Below are positions 6,607 through 8,749 of a stretch of 8,749 bases of DNA, piece after piece; positions within the stretch are counted from its first letter, which is position 1, and the number at the start of each line of letters is the position of its first letter. The position numbers were made by a program, and so were the translations under genes. This DNA comes from Alistipes sp. (GTDB lineage Bacteria > Bacteroidota > Bacteroidia > Bacteroidales > Rikenellaceae), in NCBI GenBank assembly GCA_014796635.1, contig JAAVIK010000003.1:84883-93631 (forward strand), read 5' to 3'. Below the pieces are notes generated by a model. That model saw only the letters and a program-made list of their open reading frames with translations. It was not told the DNA's origin and made no database searches.

Positions 6607-7569
6607 TCAGTTCATCTCCGCCCATGTCATGACGGCGTGTTTTTTCCCGGAGAGTTCTTTTTCTACGTAGCTGATCGTGCGGCGCAGCCCCTCGATCAGC
6701 GGGGTGCGGGGCGTCCAGCCCAGTTCGCGGCGTGCCGCCGAGATGTCCGGGGCACGGCGGGGTGCGTCGTCGGCGCGTGCCGGCAGATGCACGATCCGCG
6801 AGCGGCTGCCCGTCAGCGCGACGATCTTCTCGGCCAGCATGCGGATCGTCACTTCGTGGTTGTTGCCCAGATCGACCGTGCGGGCGTATTCCGTCGCCGG
6901 GGCTTCCATCAGGCGGATCAGCCCCTCGGCCATGTCTTCGACCCAGCAGAAAGCCCGCGTCTGGTCGCCGCTTCCGTTCACCGCAATGTCGCGGTTCTGC
7001 AGCGCCGCCGCGATCATCTTCATCACCACGCGCTGGTCCATGATGTCGGCTCCCGGACCGTAGGTGTTGAAGATGCGGGCGATGCGCGTGTCCACCCCGT
7101 ATTCGTCGCGGTAGGCCCGGTGCAGAGCTTCGGCCGCCAGCTTGCCCTCGGCCAGTATGCGGTGCGTCGAGCAGCGGTCGCGCCCGGCCCCGGGACGGCG
7201 GTCGGTGTCGTAAACGCAGCCCGACGATCCGAAAAGCACGCGTGCATGCTCGGTCCGGGCCGTATCGAGGGCGTTGATCGATCCGGCGATGCTGGTTTTG
7301 AGCGCTTCGACGGGCAGCGCTTTGTCGTAGCGCACCATCGAGGGCGAGGCCATGTTGTAGATTTCGTCGCAGCGGATGCCGAAAGGGCTGACTATGTTGT
7401 GGCGTACGAGATGCAGCGAGGGGTGCTGCCGCGCACTCCTCAGCAGCGGCGAGTCGGCCGCGTCGCGTATGTCTACGCAGAATACTTCGTGGCCCGCTTC
7501 CAGCAGGCGCAGACACAGATGGGTGCCGATGAACCCCGCACCGCCCAGTATGACGATTCTCTTTTGCAT
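6607..7569 (-). CDS. NAD-dependent epimerase/dehydratase, UDP-glucuronate decarboxylase-like, with altered active site
   Basis: A 320-residue extended short-chain dehydrogenase/reductase. The NAD-binding motif GGAGFIG is at 9-15 and the acidic ribose-binding CVD at 31-33. The segments CDEIYNMASPS (67-77), ALKTSIAGSINALDTA (89-104), RIARIFNTYGPGADIMDQRVV (162-182), QTRAFCWVEDMAEGLIRLM (203-221) and DLGNNHEVTIRMLA (233-246) follow UDP-glucuronate decarboxylases (UXS), which turn UDP-glucuronate into UDP-xylose, more closely than other epimerases. The catalytic YxxxK motif, however, reads LAEGK: Lys143 is kept and the Tyr is Leu139. The UXS STSEVY motif reads SSGCVY (115-120), so its Glu is Cys118. 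The stretch between the two is also shorter than in UXS. Decarboxylase activity is therefore doubtful; it may be a divergent or non-catalytic nucleotide-sugar protein. The ATG at 7569 has AAGGAG 6 nt upstream. It lies 36 nt downstream of radA. Confidence 0.9.
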   Translation of the reverse strand: MQKRIVILGGAGFIGTHLCLRLLEAGHEVFCVDIRDAADSPLLRSARQHPSLHLVRHNIVSPFGIRCDEIYNMASPSMVRYDKALPVEALKTSIAGSINALDTARTEHARVLFGSSGCVYDTDRRPGAGRDRCSTHRILAEGKLAAEALHRAYRDEYGVDTRIARIFNTYGPGADIMDQRVVMKMIAAALQNRDIAVNGSGDQTRAFCWVEDMAEGLIRLMEAPATEYARTVDLGNNHEVTIRMLAEKIVALTGSRSRIVHLPARADDAPRRAPDISAARRELGWTPRTPLIEGLRRTISYVEKELSGKKHAVMTWAEMN

Positions 7570-7572
7570 CGC

Positions 7573-7602
7573 TTGCTCCTTTTTTGGAGAAGCGAGGAGC
7601 AA
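7573..7602 (-). promoter_or_regulatory. Shine-Dalgarno sequence within a hairpin before the epimerase gene
   Basis: On the minus strand AAGGAG (7581-7576) lies 6 nt before the epimerase ATG, an unusually good Shine-Dalgarno sequence for this phylum. The 8-bp arm AGGAGCAA (7580-7573), which contains it, is exactly complementary to TTGCTCCT (7602-7595), 3 nt after the radA stop, with a 14-nt loop. A competing 4-bp pairing CTCC (7589-7586) with GGAG (7579-7576) around an A6 loop would also cover it. The inverted repeat is certain; translational control is inference. Confidence 0.5.
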
Positions 7603-7605
7603 AAT

Positions 7606-8749
7606 CTATTCCACAAAGAGCGCCCGCGGCAGTTCGCCGATGTGGTTGATCGGAACCACTTCGATCCCCTTGGGGCGTTTGGTCCCTTTGGGCAGGTAGC
7701 CCGAGACGATGATGCGGCGGAATCCCAGACGCGCCGCTTCGCCGATGCGCTGTTCGGTGCGGGGGGCGGGGCGTACTTCGCCCGACAGGCCGATTTCGCC
7801 CGCGCAGCACACCCCTTCGCCCACAGGTTTGTCGAAATAGGAGGAGACGACCGCCGCCACGACGGCCAGGTCGAGCCCCGGATCGGCGACCTTGAAGCCG
7901 CCCGCGAAGTTCAGGAAGACATCTTTCTGAAACATCTTCAGCCCGATGCGCTTCTCCACCACGGCCAGCAGCATGCTCATGCGGCGGGCATCGAACCCCG
8001 TCGCCGTGCGTTGGGGCGTGCCGTAGGCCGCGCCGCTCACCAAGGCCTGCACTTCGATCAGGTAGGGACGTATGCCGTCGGCCGAGGCTCCCACGGCTAT
8101 GCCGCTCAGCGCTTCTTCGTAGTGGGTCAGCAGGATTTCCGACGGGTTGTCCACTCCGCGCAGCCCGTCGTCGAGCATCTCGAAAACCCCTATCTCGTAG
8201 GTCGCGCCGAAGCGGTTCTTGATGCCGCGCAGGATGCGGTAGACGTTGTTGCTGTCGCCCTCGAACTGCAGCACCACGTCGACGATGTGTTCCAGTATCT
8301 TGGGGCCCGCAATGGCGCCGTCCTTGGTGATGTGGCCGATGATGAAGATCGAGGTGCCCGTCGTCTTGGCGTATTTCAGCAGCGTCGCCGCGCATTCGCG
8401 GATCTGCGATACGCTGCCCGCCGACGAGTCGAGCAGTTCGGTGTAGATCGTCTGGATCGAGTCTACGATCACCACGTCGGGTTTCTGTTCGGCGATCTGC
8501 AGCACGATGTTTTCCAGCAGCGTCTCGGCATAGACCATGCACTCCTCGTTGCGGATGCCGAGGCGCGTCGCCCGCATCTTGATCTGTTCGGCCGATTCCT
8601 CGCCCGAGACGTAGAGCGTCTTCAGCCCGTTGGGCGCCAGTGCGATCTGCAGCGAGAGGGTCGATTTGCCGATGCCCGGTTCGCCGCCCAGAAGGATCAG
8701 CGATCCCGGCACCAGTCCGCCGCCCAGTACGCGGTCGATCTCCGGGTTG
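7606..8749 (-). CDS. radA: DNA repair protein RadA (Sms), N-terminal part outside the window
   Basis: The visible 380 residues begin with NPEIDRVLGGGLVPGS at the window edge and run to TAG at 7608-7606. RadA is a RecA-like ATPase/helicase that helps process recombination intermediates and branch migration. Visible motifs (counted from the edge) are Walker A GEPGIGKS (22-29), the Walker B region VVIVDSIQT, and the RadA signature KNRFG (177-181). The C-terminal part from about residue 280 (LNFAGGFKVADPGLDLAVVA, then CAGEIGLSGEVRP and RRIIVSGYLPKG) is the LonC-like domain. About 70 residues are missing, which should contain the four-cysteine zinc motif; they lie upstream beyond the window. It is followed after 36 nt by the epimerase gene, probably on the same transcript. 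Identification is secure. Confidence 0.97.
   Translation of the reverse strand, partial: NPEIDRVLGGGLVPGSLILLGGEPGIGKSTLSLQIALAPNGLKTLYVSGEESAEQIKMRATRLGIRNEECMVYAETLLENIVLQIAEQKPDVVIVDSIQTIYTELLDSSAGSVSQIRECAATLLKYAKTTGTSIFIIGHITKDGAIAGPKILEHIVDVVLQFEGDSNNVYRILRGIKNRFGATYEIGVFEMLDDGLRGVDNPSEILLTHYEEALSGIAVGASADGIRPYLIEVQALVSGAAYGTPQRTATGFDARRMSMLLAVVEKRIGLKMFQKDVFLNFAGGFKVADPGLDLAVVAAVVSSYFDKPVGEGVCCAGEIGLSGEVRPAPRTEQRIGEAARLGFRRIIVSGYLPKGTKRPKGIEVVPINHIGELPRALFVE

Noticed and set aside
6590..6608. GAGGCC/GGCCTC hairpin at the epimerase stop as its terminator
   Set aside because: The stem is 6 bp, includes stop-codon bases, and no T-tract follows on the minus strand.
7570..7602. Epimerase start at a TTG at 7602, adding 11 residues
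   Set aside because: The extension has no family resemblance, overlaps the hairpin, and the ATG at 7569 with AAGGAG upstream places MQKRIVILGGAGFIG at the N-terminus as expected.
6458..8542. 694-codon minus-strand open frame across radA, the epimerase and the repeats
   Set aside because: It runs out of frame through two clearly recognised genes; the sequence is arginine/proline-rich shadow translation.

Overview
The window looks like chromosomal housekeeping DNA from a GC-rich member of the Bacteroidota, most likely order Bacteroidales and plausibly Alistipes (Rikenellaceae). The evidence for this is a SecF-type C-terminus consistent with the fused SecDF of this phylum, two promoters of the Bacteroidota type (TTTG, 19-20 bp, TAnnTTTG-like), a DUF4831-like secreted protein, a TIGR02757 protein, a general lack of Shine-Dalgarno sequences, and high GC. 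The genus is an inference from composition and gene content. I see no phage, transposase, CRISPR, tRNA or rRNA gene, and no obviously foreign island.

Positions 1-566: the 3' end of secDF, a strong intrinsic terminator, then a promoter. Positions 567-4505: a very compact plus-strand operon of six genes: a small membrane-anchored YbbR-like protein, coaE (last step of coenzyme A synthesis), folP (dihydropteroate synthase), a LolD-type ABC ATPase, a TIGR02757 protein of unknown function, and a TrmN6-type tRNA methyltransferase. Junctions overlap by 4, 11 and 4 nt or are separated by 1 and 12 nt, and the last two genes start with GTG. A second promoter, whose -33 box overlaps the trmN6 stop codon, drives a two-gene unit at 4561-6120: a secreted DUF4831-like protein and an AlkD-like HEAT-repeat protein.

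Positions 6117-8749 are on the minus strand. In transcription order they hold radA (its 5' end lies beyond the window), a UDP-glucuronate-decarboxylase-like NAD-dependent epimerase, a 166-bp spacer with two nearly identical 43-bp direct repeats, and a cytoplasmic thioredoxin. The thioredoxin and AlkD-like genes converge and overlap by 4 bp. The likely thioredoxin terminator lies inside the AlkD-like coding sequence.

Most of the window is conserved core metabolism. The points worth a second look are the epimerase, which has lost the catalytic Tyr of its YxxxK motif and the Glu typical of the decarboxylases; the repeat pair at 6465-6592; the hairpin that covers an unusually good Shine-Dalgarno sequence before the epimerase; the embedded minus-strand terminator; and the uncharacterised TIGR02757 protein with an endonuclease III-like Asp-x-His motif. 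I found no convincing new multi-gene system. No stretch over 300 bases lacks a gene.
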